Assembly (NCBI RefSeq): GCF_019599145.1
Contig: NZ_CP080647.1
Span: forward strand, 2,294,001-2,358,000
DNA: 64,000 nucleotides
Source of the DNA: Streptomyces akebiae
GTDB lineage: Bacteria > Actinomycetota > Actinomycetes > Streptomycetales > Streptomycetaceae
Direction: 5' to 3'
The stretch's first letter is position 1, and each line of letters begins with the position of its first letter. Under the pieces are notes generated by a model. That model was not told the origin of the DNA. It worked only from the letters and a program-made list of their open reading frames with translations, and made no database searches. Both the position numbers and the translations under genes were made by a program. Below are positions 34,107-42,467 of this stretch, piece by piece.

Positions 34107-34352
34107 ATGGCGGACGAGATCAAGTACGAGCACAAGACCGTGCGGACGGTTCGCGGCACCGACGGCTTGGTGATCTCGAAGATGCGGAAGGACGGCTGGG
34201 AGCTCGTGGAGCAGTCCCAGGGGACCCTTCGCTCCGCCCTCCACTTCCGTCGGCCGAAGAAGCCTCTGCCATGGCTCCTGATCGGCTTGGCGGCCGCCGT
34301 CCTCGTGATCCTGGCCCTCGTCATCGGCGCCGCCTCCGGAAGTCATGCGTGA
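34107..34352 (+). CDS. Small membrane protein with DUF4177-like N-terminus
   Basis: 81 aa. The first 45 residues (KYEHKTVRTVRGTDG, MRKDGWELVEQ) resemble DUF4177-type small proteins; residues about 55-76 are one TM helix (WLLIGLAAAVLVILALVIGAA). The last codons and the stop overlap the start of the transposase remnant at 34345, so the natural C-terminus may have been replaced when the IS remnant arrived. Function unknown. Confidence 0.6.
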   Translation: MADEIKYEHKTVRTVRGTDGLVISKMRKDGWELVEQSQGTLRSALHFRRPKKPLPWLLIGLAAAVLVILALVIGAASGSHA

Positions 34353-34632
34353 CGTGTGCGCGGACTTCAACACCGAGCTGGTGGAGTTCAACGGGGAGAG
34401 GGACCACGTCCACCTGCTGGTGCACTACCCGCCCAAAGTCGCCTTGTCCCGGCTGGTCGGCTCCCTCAAGGGTGTCTCCGCCCGGCGGCTCCGTCAGGAG
34501 TTCCCAGCCCATATCCGCAAGTATCTGTGGGGTGACCACTTCTGGTCGCCTTCGTACTTCGCCGCCTCGTGCGGCGGAGCACCGCTGGAGATCATCGAGG
34601 AGTACATCGAGAACCAGAAGCGACCTGGCTGA
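34345..34632 (+). pseudogene. tnpA: IS200/IS605 transposase TnpA, 5'-truncated
   Basis: 95 residues of a Y1-type single-strand transposase. The HUH motif is present as HVH in ERDHVHLLVHYPP, and the catalytic Tyr is the one in IIEEYIENQ. The first roughly 40 residues of a normal TnpA (LHVHLVFVTKYR-type block) are missing. The frame opens directly at MRDVCADFNTEL, the sequence that normally follows. No TnpB gene is present. It is probably inactive. Confidence 0.75.
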
Positions 34633-34692
34633 GGTCAACAGTGCAGGCCCGTGGACACCTGCGGGTCAGAGCGATCCAGAGAAGCGCTTCCT

Positions 34693-34712
34693 CCCGGGCG
34701 TGAACGCCCGGG
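34693..34712 (+). other. IS right-end hairpin
   Basis: Perfect 8-bp stem CCCGGGCG/CGCCCGGG with TGAA loop, 60 bp after tnpA, as expected for the IS200/IS605 right-end recognition hairpin. Confidence 0.6.
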
Positions 34713-34775
34713 GTTCCGCGCTAGATCAAGCTGAAGCCCCGCTTCTTCCCGCCGTGTTGAGTTGGGCTTAACGTA

Positions 34776-34787
34776 GGAAGCGCTTGC
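34776..34787. promoter_or_regulatory. LacI-type operator before the 34874 LacI gene
   Basis: GGAAGCGCTTGC; its reverse complement GCAAGCGCTTCC differs by one base from the site at 165-176. A second A/T-rich palindrome, GAAAATTTC, lies about 40 bp further downstream near 34828. Confidence 0.55.
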
Positions 34788-34873
34788 TACGCGGCTCGGG
34801 ATCCGGCCGTGTGCGTAGCTCTGTTCGAAAATTTCACCGGCCCTCGGGACGGGCCCTGAGAGGTGGAGTCGCG

Positions 34874-35914
34874 ATGGTGCGTGGCGGGAGCGCGACGGCC
34901 GGGCCGACGCTGGCGGTGGTGGCGCGCGAGGCCGGGGTGTCCGTGCCCACGGCCTCGAAGGTGGTCAACGGCCGGGAGGACGTGGCCCCCGAGACCAGGC
35001 GCCGGGTCACGGAGGCGTTGGACCGGCTCGGCTATGTCCGCAGACCCCGGTTCGAGGCGCCGAAGCCGCCGCGCATGGTCGACCTGGTGGTGCACTCCCT
35101 GGAGAGCTCCTGGTCGGGCGCCGTACTGCACGGCGTCGAACAGGCCGCCCACGACGCCGGCCTGGAGGTCGTCGTCTCGGCCGGTCTGACCCGTACCCGG
35201 GGTGCCCGCCCCGAACGCGGCTGGTTCGACAAGCTGACCGCCCGCGGCTCGGCGGGCGTGCTCTTCAACCTGGCCGAACTGTCCCCCGCCCAGTACTCCT
35301 GGCTCACCCAGCACCGCATCCCGTTCGTGCTGATCGACCCGGTTCTGGAGCCGCCGCCCGGCGTGGTGTCCGTGGGCGCGGCCAACTGGCAGGGCGGAAC
35401 GACCGCCACCGACCATCTGCTGTCCCTGGGCCACGAGCGGATCGCCGTGATCGCCGGGTACCGGCGCAAGATGTGCAGCAGCGCCCGGGTCGCGGGCTAC
35501 CGCTCGGCGCTGACGGCCGCGGGCATCCCGTACCGGGCGGACTACGTCCGTTACGGCAACTTCATGGAGACCACCGCCCGGCACCGTATGCTCCAGCTGC
35601 TCGACCTCCCCGAGCCGCCGACCGCCGTGTTCGTCTGCTCGGACAAGATGGCCCTCGGTGTCTATGAGGCGCTGGCGGAGCGGGGGCTGCGGGTGCCGGA
35701 CGACATCAGCGTGGTCGGTTTCGACGACCTGCCCGAGGCCCGCTGGGCCACCCCCGGCCTGACCACCGTCCGCCAGCCGCTCTCGGAGATGGCCCAGACC
35801 GCGCTACGGCTGCTGGTGCGGATGATGGAGGGCGACCAACCGGAGGGCACGCGCACCGAGTTGTCGACCCGGCTGGTGGAACGGGCCAGCACGGGGGCGC
35901 TGGGCCCGGCCTGA
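34874..35914 (+). CDS. LacI-family transcriptional regulator
   Basis: 346 aa, ATG 34874 behind GAGGTGGAG. HTH: TLAVVAREAGVSVPTASKVVNG; hinge region to RRPRFEAPK. The effector domain has LIDPVLEPPPGVVSVGAANWQGG, ATDHLLSLGHERIAVIAG and ISVVGFDDLPEARWATPGLTTVRQP. It follows the sugar ABC/GH43 operon in the same orientation and probably controls the island. The operator at 34776 indicates autoregulation; matching sites lie before the PL4 gene and the 39.0-39.1 kb pair. Confidence 0.9.
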   Translation: MVRGGSATAGPTLAVVAREAGVSVPTASKVVNGREDVAPETRRRVTEALDRLGYVRRPRFEAPKPPRMVDLVVHSLESSWSGAVLHGVEQAAHDAGLEVVVSAGLTRTRGARPERGWFDKLTARGSAGVLFNLAELSPAQYSWLTQHRIPFVLIDPVLEPPPGVVSVGAANWQGGTTATDHLLSLGHERIAVIAGYRRKMCSSARVAGYRSALTAAGIPYRADYVRYGNFMETTARHRMLQLLDLPEPPTAVFVCSDKMALGVYEALAERGLRVPDDISVVGFDDLPEARWATPGLTTVRQPLSEMAQTALRLLVRMMEGDQPEGTRTELSTRLVERASTGALGPA

Positions 35915-36095
35915 GCCGGTGCGGCGTGGTTCGGTGAGGTGGTTGCGGAGGCCCTGAGTTCGGGTGAACGGTCGGCGTCGTGGGACCGTACGCATAGGGA
36001 TGGCCAATCGGGTGTCCCGGCGGTCCCGCGGCCCCCGGCCCACTCCGCTCCACCAGCACTGAGCTCCACATGCTCCACAGGGAAGGACCTTCGGG

Positions 36096-38309
36096 TTGTC
36101 GCACATACGCTCTCCGCAGCTTCCGGGACCGACTCCGGCTCCGGACGACGACAAGGCCCCGGAGGACGCCGCCCCTCCGAAGCGGGACGCGGTCGCGGTG
36201 ACCGAGCCGGCGGAGGCGAAGGCGGGGGCGGAGGCCGCGAGGGAGGAACCCGAGGGGGGAACGCCCGGCGCCGGGGCCGCGATCGAGGAACCCGAGCAGC
36301 GCCCGTCCGCACCGGCTCGGACCGGGGCCAAGACCCAAGCCGAGGCAGAAACACCCGAGGCGGCAACGGCCAAGACCCAAGCCGAGGCAGAAACACCCGA
36401 AGCGGCGACGGCCGAGACCGAGGCCGAGACGGAAAAGTCCGAGCCGGTCATGGCCGAGGCCCAAGCCGAGGCGGAGACACCCGAGGAGCGTGAGCCCGGC
36501 CTCAAGGCACGCCCGGAGAGCCCCGACCCGACCGCCAAACCCGGACCGGCCACCCCCGCACCCGAGGCGGACACCTCGGACCCCGGAACGGCCACCCCCG
36601 AATCCCCCTCGGCCCCGGAGTCCGGTCCCGAGCCCGCCGCATCCCCCTCCCCCGGCCGGCTCACGAGGCACCCCCGGGCCGCGCGTGCCGTCGCCTGGGC
36701 CGGGACGGGGCTTGCCCTCGTGCTCGTCCTGTTCGCGCTCGTCGTGCCGAACGACATCACGGAGCTGGACCTCGGCCGGTTCCTGCGGATCCCGGCGGAG
36801 GGCATCCTCGTTGCCGGACTGCTGCTGGTGCTGCCCGCGAAGGCGCGCCGCGTGGCGGTCGTGGTGGTCGGCGTGGTGCTCGGTCTCCTGGTGATCGTCA
36901 AGGTGCTGGACATGGGGTCGTACTGGACCCTGGACCGCCCGTTCGACCTGGTGCTGGACTGGATCCTGCTGGACGACGCGCAGTCGTTCATGAAGGACTC
37001 GCTCGGCGGGGCGGCCGCCCAGGCCGCGACCGTCGGGGTGATCGCGCTCGCGCTGGCGCTGCCCGTGCTGATGACGCTCGCGGTCGTACGACTGAGCAGG
37101 CTGATGGTGCGCAACCGGCACACGGCGAGCCGTACGCTCCTCGTCCTGGGCACCGCGTGGATCACCTGCTCGACGCTGACGCTGGAGATATCCGACGTAC
37201 CGGTGGCCTCGCACAGCGCCGCCACCCTCGTGGAGAACCGGATCGAGGCGGTGAGCGAGGGCCTGAAGGACGGCGAGGCGTTCCGCAAGCAGGCCGCGGT
37301 GGACGCCTTCGCCGACGTGCCGCCCGACCAGCTGCTGACGGGGCTGCGCGGCAAGGACGTGCTGATCACGTTCATCGAGAGCTACGGCCGTTCCGCGATC
37401 GACGACCCGCGGATGGGCGAACCGCTCGGTGAGACCCTCACACAGAAGACGCGGGAGCTGAAGGACGCCGGATACGCCTCGCGGAGCGGCTGGCTGCGCT
37501 CCCCCATCACGGGCGCCGGCAGCTGGCTGGGGCACTCCACGTTCCTGTCCGGTCTGTGGATCAAGAACCAGTCGCGGTACAACAACCTCGTCGCGAGCGA
37601 CCGGCTCACCCTCACCGAGGCGTTCCGCCGCACGGGCGCCTGGCGCACGGTCGGTATCGTGCCGGGCACCCAGAAGACCTGGCCCGAGGGCAAGTACTTC
37701 GGGCTGGACCACATCTACGACTCCGACCAACTGGGCTACCAGGGGCCGAAGTTCAGCTGGTCCACCATGCCCGACCAGTACACGCTGAAGGCCTTCCAGG
37801 AGCTGGAGCACGGCAGGAAGGACCGGGAGCCGATGATGGCGGAGATCATCCTGACCTCCAGCCACAACCCGTGGGCGCCGATCCCGAGCACGATCCCCGA
37901 GGAGGAGATCGGCGACGGCTCGGTCTACCACTCCCTCCAGAAGGCCGAGGGCAAGGACCCGACGGAGGTCTGGAAGGACCCGCTGGCCGTCCGGGACGAG
38001 TACCGCAAGTCCATCCAGTACTCGGTGACCAGCCTCGTCGACTTCGTCGCGAAGTACGGCTCCGAGGACACCGTGCTGGTCTTCCTCGGCGACCACCAGC
38101 CGAACAAGACGGTCACCGGCGACAACCCCAGCCACGACGTGCCGGTGTCGATCGTGGCCCAGGACCCCGAGGTGCTGGAGAAGATCTCCGACTGGGGCTG
38201 GACGGACGGGCTCAAGCCCGCCGACTCCACGCCGACATGGCGGATGGACAAGTTCCGTGACCGCTTCATGACGGCGTTCGGGCCGCGGCAGGCGGGCGGT
38301 ACGTCCTGA
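36096..38309 (+). CDS. Membrane sulfatase-superfamily protein
   Basis: 737 aa from TTG 36096, which has GGAAGGA at proper spacing; no ATG or GTG fits better. Residues 1-190 are a disordered Glu/Ala/Pro/Thr tail with two exact 14-residue repeats. Four or five TM helices follow at about 200-365. The extracellular part is an alkaline phosphatase/sulfatase fold: metal-site Glu in LITFIESYGRS, likely nucleophile Ser/Thr in GAGSWLGHSTFLSG, and the Asp-His metal pair in VFLGDHQPNK. The topology resembles LtaS or phosphoethanolamine transferases, so transfer of a phospho group to a wall polymer or lipid is possible, but hydrolysis of sulfate or phosphate esters cannot be excluded. Confidence 0.78.
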   Translation: MSHIRSPQLPGPTPAPDDDKAPEDAAPPKRDAVAVTEPAEAKAGAEAAREEPEGGTPGAGAAIEEPEQRPSAPARTGAKTQAEAETPEAATAKTQAEAETPEAATAETEAETEKSEPVMAEAQAEAETPEEREPGLKARPESPDPTAKPGPATPAPEADTSDPGTATPESPSAPESGPEPAASPSPGRLTRHPRAARAVAWAGTGLALVLVLFALVVPNDITELDLGRFLRIPAEGILVAGLLLVLPAKARRVAVVVVGVVLGLLVIVKVLDMGSYWTLDRPFDLVLDWILLDDAQSFMKDSLGGAAAQAATVGVIALALALPVLMTLAVVRLSRLMVRNRHTASRTLLVLGTAWITCSTLTLEISDVPVASHSAATLVENRIEAVSEGLKDGEAFRKQAAVDAFADVPPDQLLTGLRGKDVLITFIESYGRSAIDDPRMGEPLGETLTQKTRELKDAGYASRSGWLRSPITGAGSWLGHSTFLSGLWIKNQSRYNNLVASDRLTLTEAFRRTGAWRTVGIVPGTQKTWPEGKYFGLDHIYDSDQLGYQGPKFSWSTMPDQYTLKAFQELEHGRKDREPMMAEIILTSSHNPWAPIPSTIPEEEIGDGSVYHSLQKAEGKDPTEVWKDPLAVRDEYRKSIQYSVTSLVDFVAKYGSEDTVLVFLGDHQPNKTVTGDNPSHDVPVSIVAQDPEVLEKISDWGWTDGLKPADSTPTWRMDKFRDRFMTAFGPRQAGGTS
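36327..36410 (+). repeat. Two tandem copies of a 42-bp unit
   Basis: Nearly identical 42-bp units at 36327-36368 and 36369-36410 encode AKTQAEAETPEAAT twice in the disordered N-terminal tail of the sulfatase-like protein; a third degenerate copy follows. Confidence 0.85.
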
Positions 38310-38346
38310 TCGCCCGCCCCGCGCCGGTGGCCGCTTCACCCGAGGC

Positions 38347-39000
38347 TCAGCCCGAGGCGCCCACCTCGTCGCGCGGGGCCCCGTCGCCCGCCGGGGGCAG
38401 GTCGCCGCGTTCGGCCGGCATGCCGTGGGGCGGGGGCTTGTCGCGGTGACGGTGCGGGAGGAGGAAGGCCAGTTCGGCGTCGGTGGGGCGGTGGGCGGCG
38501 AGGGCGGCGGCCCGCAGGGTGGCGCGGTCGACGGCGGTCTCGGCGGCGCTGATCCGGACGAGGTGGCCGTCCTCCGGTACGACGTACTCGTGCTGTCCCG
38601 CCGAGGCCCGGTACCAGGTGGCCCCGTCACGCGCGCAGCTGACCGCCTCGCCCGTGCCCTGGCCCACCGGCTGCTCGGGGCAGCTCCCGGCGGTCATCGT
38701 GCCGCGGTCGACGAGGAGCAGGAGCTGGGCGCTGTTCCTGCGGGACCAGTAGGCGGCGGAGAACCCGTCGGCGCCGTACACGCCCACGGACTGCCGGGCC
38801 AGCGTGAACCCGGGGGACTCGGTGACGTAGACGAGCCCTGGGGCAAGGCCCAACGCCTCGGCACGGGCGTGCAGTTCGGCCCGGTCGGGGGGCGGTGCCA
38901 GGGGCTCCCGGTCCGCGACCACGACCTTCTCGGTGCCGCAGGCGGTGAGCAGCGACGGCAGCAACGCCAGGGGCAGCAGAACACGCGCGGTACGGAGCAT
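38347..39000 (-). CDS. Lipoprotein of unknown function
   Basis: 217 aa. ATG 39000 is chosen because GGAGG lies eight bases upstream; ATG 39006, 39015 and 39036 are alternatives. Lipoprotein signal MLRTARVLLPLALLPSLLTAC, truncated after C into a mature domain starting GTEKVVVADREPL. The body has Cys pairs (SCPEQP, VSCARD) that may form a disulfide, and a His/Pro-rich C-terminus. It converges on the sulfatase-like gene. No family is recognised. Confidence 0.75.
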   Translation of the reverse strand: MLRTARVLLPLALLPSLLTACGTEKVVVADREPLAPPPDRAELHARAEALGLAPGLVYVTESPGFTLARQSVGVYGADGFSAAYWSRRNSAQLLLLVDRGTMTAGSCPEQPVGQGTGEAVSCARDGATWYRASAGQHEYVVPEDGHLVRISAAETAVDRATLRAAALAAHRPTDAELAFLLPHRHRDKPPPHGMPAERGDLPPAGDGAPRDEVGASG

Positions 39001-39061
39001 GGACATGACCTCCATCCTGCCGCACAGATGTTCCACAGGTGAGCCAAAGAGTCCGTTCCGT

Positions 39062-39073
39062 GAGAGCGCTTGC
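39062..39073. promoter_or_regulatory. LacI-type operator between divergent 39.0/39.1 kb genes
   Basis: GAGAGCGCTTGC; reverse complement GCAAGCGCTCTC resembles the sites at 165 and 34776. Lies 57 bp before the VOC gene and 62 bp before the lipoprotein gene. Confidence 0.4.
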
Positions 39074-39129
39074 CCCGATGTCCGATTCCTTCAAGACCGG
39101 CCGTCGCCACCCGCCCTACGGTGGCTCGC

Positions 39130-39534
39130 ATGACTCCACGACTCGACGCGATCGGGATGGTGGCCTCGGACATGGCCGCCTCCGTCACCTTCTACCGCCG
39201 GCTCGGTTTCGCCTTCCCCGAGGGTGCCGAGAATCTGCCGCACGCCGAGGCCCGACTGCCGGGCGGGCTGCGGCTGTTGCTCGACACCGAGGAGACCGTC
39301 CGGTCCTTCCGTCCGGAGTACCGCCCGGGGACCGGTGGCGGCGCCGGGCTGGCCCTGCTCTGCGACAGTCCGGCCGAAGTCGACGCGCTGTACGAGGAGT
39401 TGGTCGGCGCCGGGTACGACGGTGAACTCAAGCCGTGGGACGCGGTGTGGGGCCAGCGCTACGCCGTGGTCCTCGACCCCGACGGCAACGGCGTCGACCT
39501 CTTCGCGCCGCTGCCGACGCCCGCCGGCGAGTAG
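39130..39534 (+). CDS. VOC (glyoxalase/bleomycin-resistance) family protein
   Basis: 134 aa, one VOC module with two beta-alpha-beta-beta-beta units: LDAIGMVASDMAASVTFYRR and the C-terminal YAVVLDPDGNGVDLFAPL. Members bind a metal or ligand and include glyoxalases, dioxygenases and drug-binding proteins. No activity can be assigned. Confidence 0.82.
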   Translation: MTPRLDAIGMVASDMAASVTFYRRLGFAFPEGAENLPHAEARLPGGLRLLLDTEETVRSFRPEYRPGTGGGAGLALLCDSPAEVDALYEELVGAGYDGELKPWDAVWGQRYAVVLDPDGNGVDLFAPLPTPAGE

Positions 39535-39601
39535 CCGTCCGTCGCGGGCGGCGCCCGGCCCGGAGTGCCCGCGCCACCCAGCCCCGGCCACCGTCCGCCG
39601 G

Positions 39602-40288
39602 CTACCGTCCGCCGAGCAGTTCTCCGAGCGGCAGTCCAACCAACTCCCGTACGTCACGGGCGAGATGAGCCTGGTCGGCGTAGCCGGTCCGAGCCGCCGT
39701 CTCGGCGAAGGGCACACCGGCCCGGGCGAGCGCGAGCGCCCGCTGCAGCCGCAGCACACGGGCCAGCGTCTTCGGTCCGTATCCGAACGCGGCAAGTGAT
39801 CGCCGGTGCAACTGCCGTGCTCCGATCCCCAGTTCGTCGGCGGTCGCCGCGACGGGCCGGCCCGCGTCGAGGGCGTCGACGACCTGCCGCAGCAGCGCGT
39901 CGGGCCGCCCCGCCTCTGCCGCCCGCTCCAGGACCACCTCTTCGAGTCCGCTCGCCGGATCGTCCGCCGCGTTCACCCGGGCGGTGAGCCGCCGCACGAG
40001 TGTCAGCGACCACAGCTCGGCCAGGTCCACCCGCCGGTCCCGCAACTCGTGCGCGGGCACCCCCAGAAAGCCGGGCGCCTGACCGGGGAAGAACCGAAGC
40101 CCCGCCCAACTGCTGGACGCCCCCTCGGTGACATACGCCCGGGTGTCGGGACCGGCCACCATCAGCCGCCCGTCGTTCCACAACAGGTCCATGCACCCGT
40201 CGGGCAGGACCCGCCCCGCGCCCGGCCGACTCGGGCTGTTGGTCCACACCACGGCCCCGCTCAGCCGAGAGGCCCTTTCGACATACAC
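39602..40288 (-). CDS. AraC-family regulator with DUF6597-type N-terminus
   Basis: 228 aa from GTG 40288; no ATG fits and the ribosome site is weak, so the start is uncertain. The N-terminal 110 residues ([42 protein letters not shown]) are the sensor type often seen with AraC HTHs in actinobacteria. The C-terminal 100 residues contain the double [37 protein letters not shown] and [20 protein letters not shown]. Target unknown; convergent with the VOC gene. Confidence 0.82.
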   Translation of the reverse strand: MYVERASRLSGAVVWTNSPSRPGAGRVLPDGCMDLLWNDGRLMVAGPDTRAYVTEGASSSWAGLRFFPGQAPGFLGVPAHELRDRRVDLAELWSLTLVRRLTARVNAADDPASGLEEVVLERAAEAGRPDALLRQVVDALDAGRPVAATADELGIGARQLHRRSLAAFGYGPKTLARVLRLQRALALARAGVPFAETAARTGYADQAHLARDVRELVGLPLGELLGGR

Positions 40289-40773
40289 GACAAGAAGGCT
40301 ACGCCGGTGGCCACCGTGCCCTCCAAGGGGCGGGTGACCTGCGCGAGCAACCACGGACCACCCGCAGACCACCCTCGGACCACAGACCACCTCGCCTCCA
40401 CGGCGTCCCGCGGCGCTCACGGCCCACGCGGACGGCCGGTGCTCCTGAGGACTCGCGTACACCCCCGCCCCCCTCCGCCCTCGTCGGGGACGATCCAGGC
40501 GTCACCCCGGACCATGAGCATGACGGTGGGTGAGGGGGGCCTCGGGGCGTACGGGCAGCCGGGGCCGCGAAGGCCGCGCGGGCCGTCGGCCTCACGGTGC
40601 GGGCGGCGTGCCGGGCGACCGGGTTCGACTGGCTGGACGGGCCCACCTGGGTCCCGGCGCTGCGCGGGGCGGACACGGCGCGCCTGGTGCACCCGTCGGA
40701 CATCAGGGCGCGGGGGCCGCCGCGGCGATCGGCGGGTGGCCCGGGGCTGCGCCCGCGCACGCCCCCAGGCCCC
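40289..40773. other. Non-coding stretch with possible gene debris
   Basis: 485 bp without a supported gene. In the plus frame starting near 40561, codons with normal G/C third positions read AVGLTVRAACRATGF then WLDGPTWVPALRGAD then LVHPSD, which loosely resembles the C-terminal Asp-x-x-His block of SGNH hydrolases. A frameshift and a stop at 40531 interrupt it. It may be the decayed end of a hydrolase gene. Confidence 0.3.
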
Positions 40774-41898
40774 TTACTCCTCCCCCTTCTTCACCGGAGA
40801 CCGCAGCCTCGACGTGACGTCCTCCGGCGGCAGGAAGCGGGACCAGCGTTCGGGGAACTCGGAGGGCATGTCGGGGTCCTCCGGGTCGTGGGAGCGGGCG
40901 GCGGCGGCGCGGGCGACGTACTCGGCGGCCTGCTCCTCGCGCAGGCGCTCGTTGGCGGCACGGGCGGCGGCCGTGGCGGCGGCGGGCCAGACACGGTCGA
41001 TCGCGGCGTTGACGGCGGCGCCGACGAGGACGGCGAAGGCGCCCACGCCGATCCAGAGCAGGACGGCGACGGCGGCCGCCAGGGAGCCGTAGATCGTCGC
41101 GCCCTCGACCGTGTTCGTCAGGTAGATGCGGAGCAGGAAGCTGCCCAGTACCCACATGGCGAGGGCGACCAGGGCGCCGGGGACGTCCTCGACCCAGGGG
41201 GAGCGGACCGGCACCGAGACGTGGTAGAGCGTGGTCAGGAAGACGATGGACAGGACGATCACGACGGGCCAGTAGAGGACCTGGACCACGGTCGCCGACC
41301 ACGGGACGATCCGGACCACGGCGTCGGGCCCGGCGACCATCAGCGGCAGGGCGATCGAGCCGATCAGCAGGGCCACGATGAACAGCAGGAACGCCATGAG
41401 GCGGGTCTTGACGATGCCGCGGACCCCGTCGAGGCCGTACATGACGGTGATGGTGTCGATGAAGACGTTCACCGCGCGGGAGCCGGACCACAGGGCGAAC
41501 AGGAAGCCTATGGAGATGACGTCGGGGCGACCGCCCCTCATCACGTCGTCCAGGATGGGCTGCGCGATCTGCGCGACGCCCTTCTCGGACAGGACGGTGC
41601 GCGACGCCTCCAGGAGGTTGAGCTCCAGGCTGGCGATGGTGTCGGCGCCGGTCCAGTCGTCGACGTAGCCGAGCAGGCCGATCATGCTGAGCAGCAGCGG
41701 CGGCACGGAGAGCAGCGTGAAGAACGCCGCCTCGGCCGCGAGGCCCAGGATGCGGTACTCGATGCAGGAGTTGACGGTGTCCTTCAGGAGCAGCCAGGCG
41801 GTCCTGCGCTTGGAGACGTCCCGGTAGAGGGCGCGGGCACGGTGGAGACGCCCATGGGGGCTCTCGGACGGTGGGGGTGACTGACTTGCTGGCTGCAC
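40774..41898 (-). CDS. YihY/BrkB-family inner membrane protein
   Basis: 374 aa with six TM helices. Family blocks are LGLAAEAAFFTLLSVPPLLLSM in TM1, GFLFALWSGSRAVNVFIDTITVMYG, PGALVALAMWVLGSFLLRIY and YGSLAAAVAVLLWIGVGAFAVL. A charged, Ala/Arg-rich coiled-coil-like tail of about 70 residues ends in PVKKGEE. BrkB/YihY proteins are widespread; once called ribonuclease BN, they are now thought to be transporters or envelope proteins of unknown substrate. Transcribed away from the NRPS cluster. Confidence 0.88.
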   Translation of the reverse strand: MQPASQSPPPSESPHGRLHRARALYRDVSKRRTAWLLLKDTVNSCIEYRILGLAAEAAFFTLLSVPPLLLSMIGLLGYVDDWTGADTIASLELNLLEASRTVLSEKGVAQIAQPILDDVMRGGRPDVISIGFLFALWSGSRAVNVFIDTITVMYGLDGVRGIVKTRLMAFLLFIVALLIGSIALPLMVAGPDAVVRIVPWSATVVQVLYWPVVIVLSIVFLTTLYHVSVPVRSPWVEDVPGALVALAMWVLGSFLLRIYLTNTVEGATIYGSLAAAVAVLLWIGVGAFAVLVGAAVNAAIDRVWPAAATAAARAANERLREEQAAEYVARAAAARSHDPEDPDMPSEFPERWSRFLPPEDVTSRLRSPVKKGEE

Positions 41899-42467
41899 GC
41901 CCTAAAGGTATCCGCCTGCGCGTGCCGCCCTCACCTCCCGGTGCCGCCTGCCGCGACAGGGTCCGCGTGCGACGCACGGTCCCCTCCGGTCGCGTCACGG
42001 GGCAGCAAACAAAGGGAAACCCAGCAGAAACCAAAGGTGATTCCGAATCGCCTTTTCTGTCATGAACGTGCTGGCTGAATCATCGAGGGGCCGAAAGCGG
42101 AGCGTGCGAGCGCGTTTGTGCCGTCCTTTTGGAAAGTTCCCCGCTGGAACGGTGCGGGGGCTCAGGTCCGACAGGCCGGACGAGATCGCAAAAGGGGCGG
42201 GAAAGAGTCATTTACCCGACCTCCCTTGACCGGTTCACGAATGTACCGAAAGAATCCGGATTGCATTCCGCTGCGCCTCTCTGGACCAGATGCCGGCCCA
42301 GCGCACACCAGGGAATCAGTCCAGGATCCGACCAGGCCTGATCAATTCCGCCACACCCGTCACCGCTTTCCGTTCCCGTCACCCTCCCCCCTCCTTCTGT
42401 CATTCCGCGCGCCGCCCCGTTCACCCCCGGGCGCCTTCCATCGCAATACCTGTCGCGGAGAAATTCA
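41899..42467. promoter_or_regulatory. Upstream region of the diaminopropionate NRPS operon
   Basis: 569 bp with no gene seen. Base composition is clearly lower in G+C than the surrounding genes, with several A-rich tracts. A perfect inverted repeat GATTCCGAATC lies at 42039-42049. A TTGACC box occurs near 42228, followed after 17 bp by AAAGAA, a weak promoter candidate about 215 bp before the start codon. The long leader suggests regulated expression of the operon at 42468. Confidence 0.45.

Larger units (their letters stand above)
34345..34740 (+). mobile_element. IS200/IS605 element remnant
   Basis: Truncated tnpA followed by about 100 bp containing the subterminal hairpin at 34693 that TnpA normally recognises at the right end. 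The left end and tnpA start are gone. The exact right boundary cannot be set by eye. Confidence 0.6.

Noticed and set aside
34681..34690. GAAGCGCTTC as a fourth LacI operator
   Set aside because: It is directly attached to the IS200/IS605 right-end hairpin and is more likely part of the element.
35706..38630. 974-aa minus-strand open frame
   Set aside because: Low-complexity antisense of the LacI, sulfatase and lipoprotein regions; no domain, no signal, no ribosome site.
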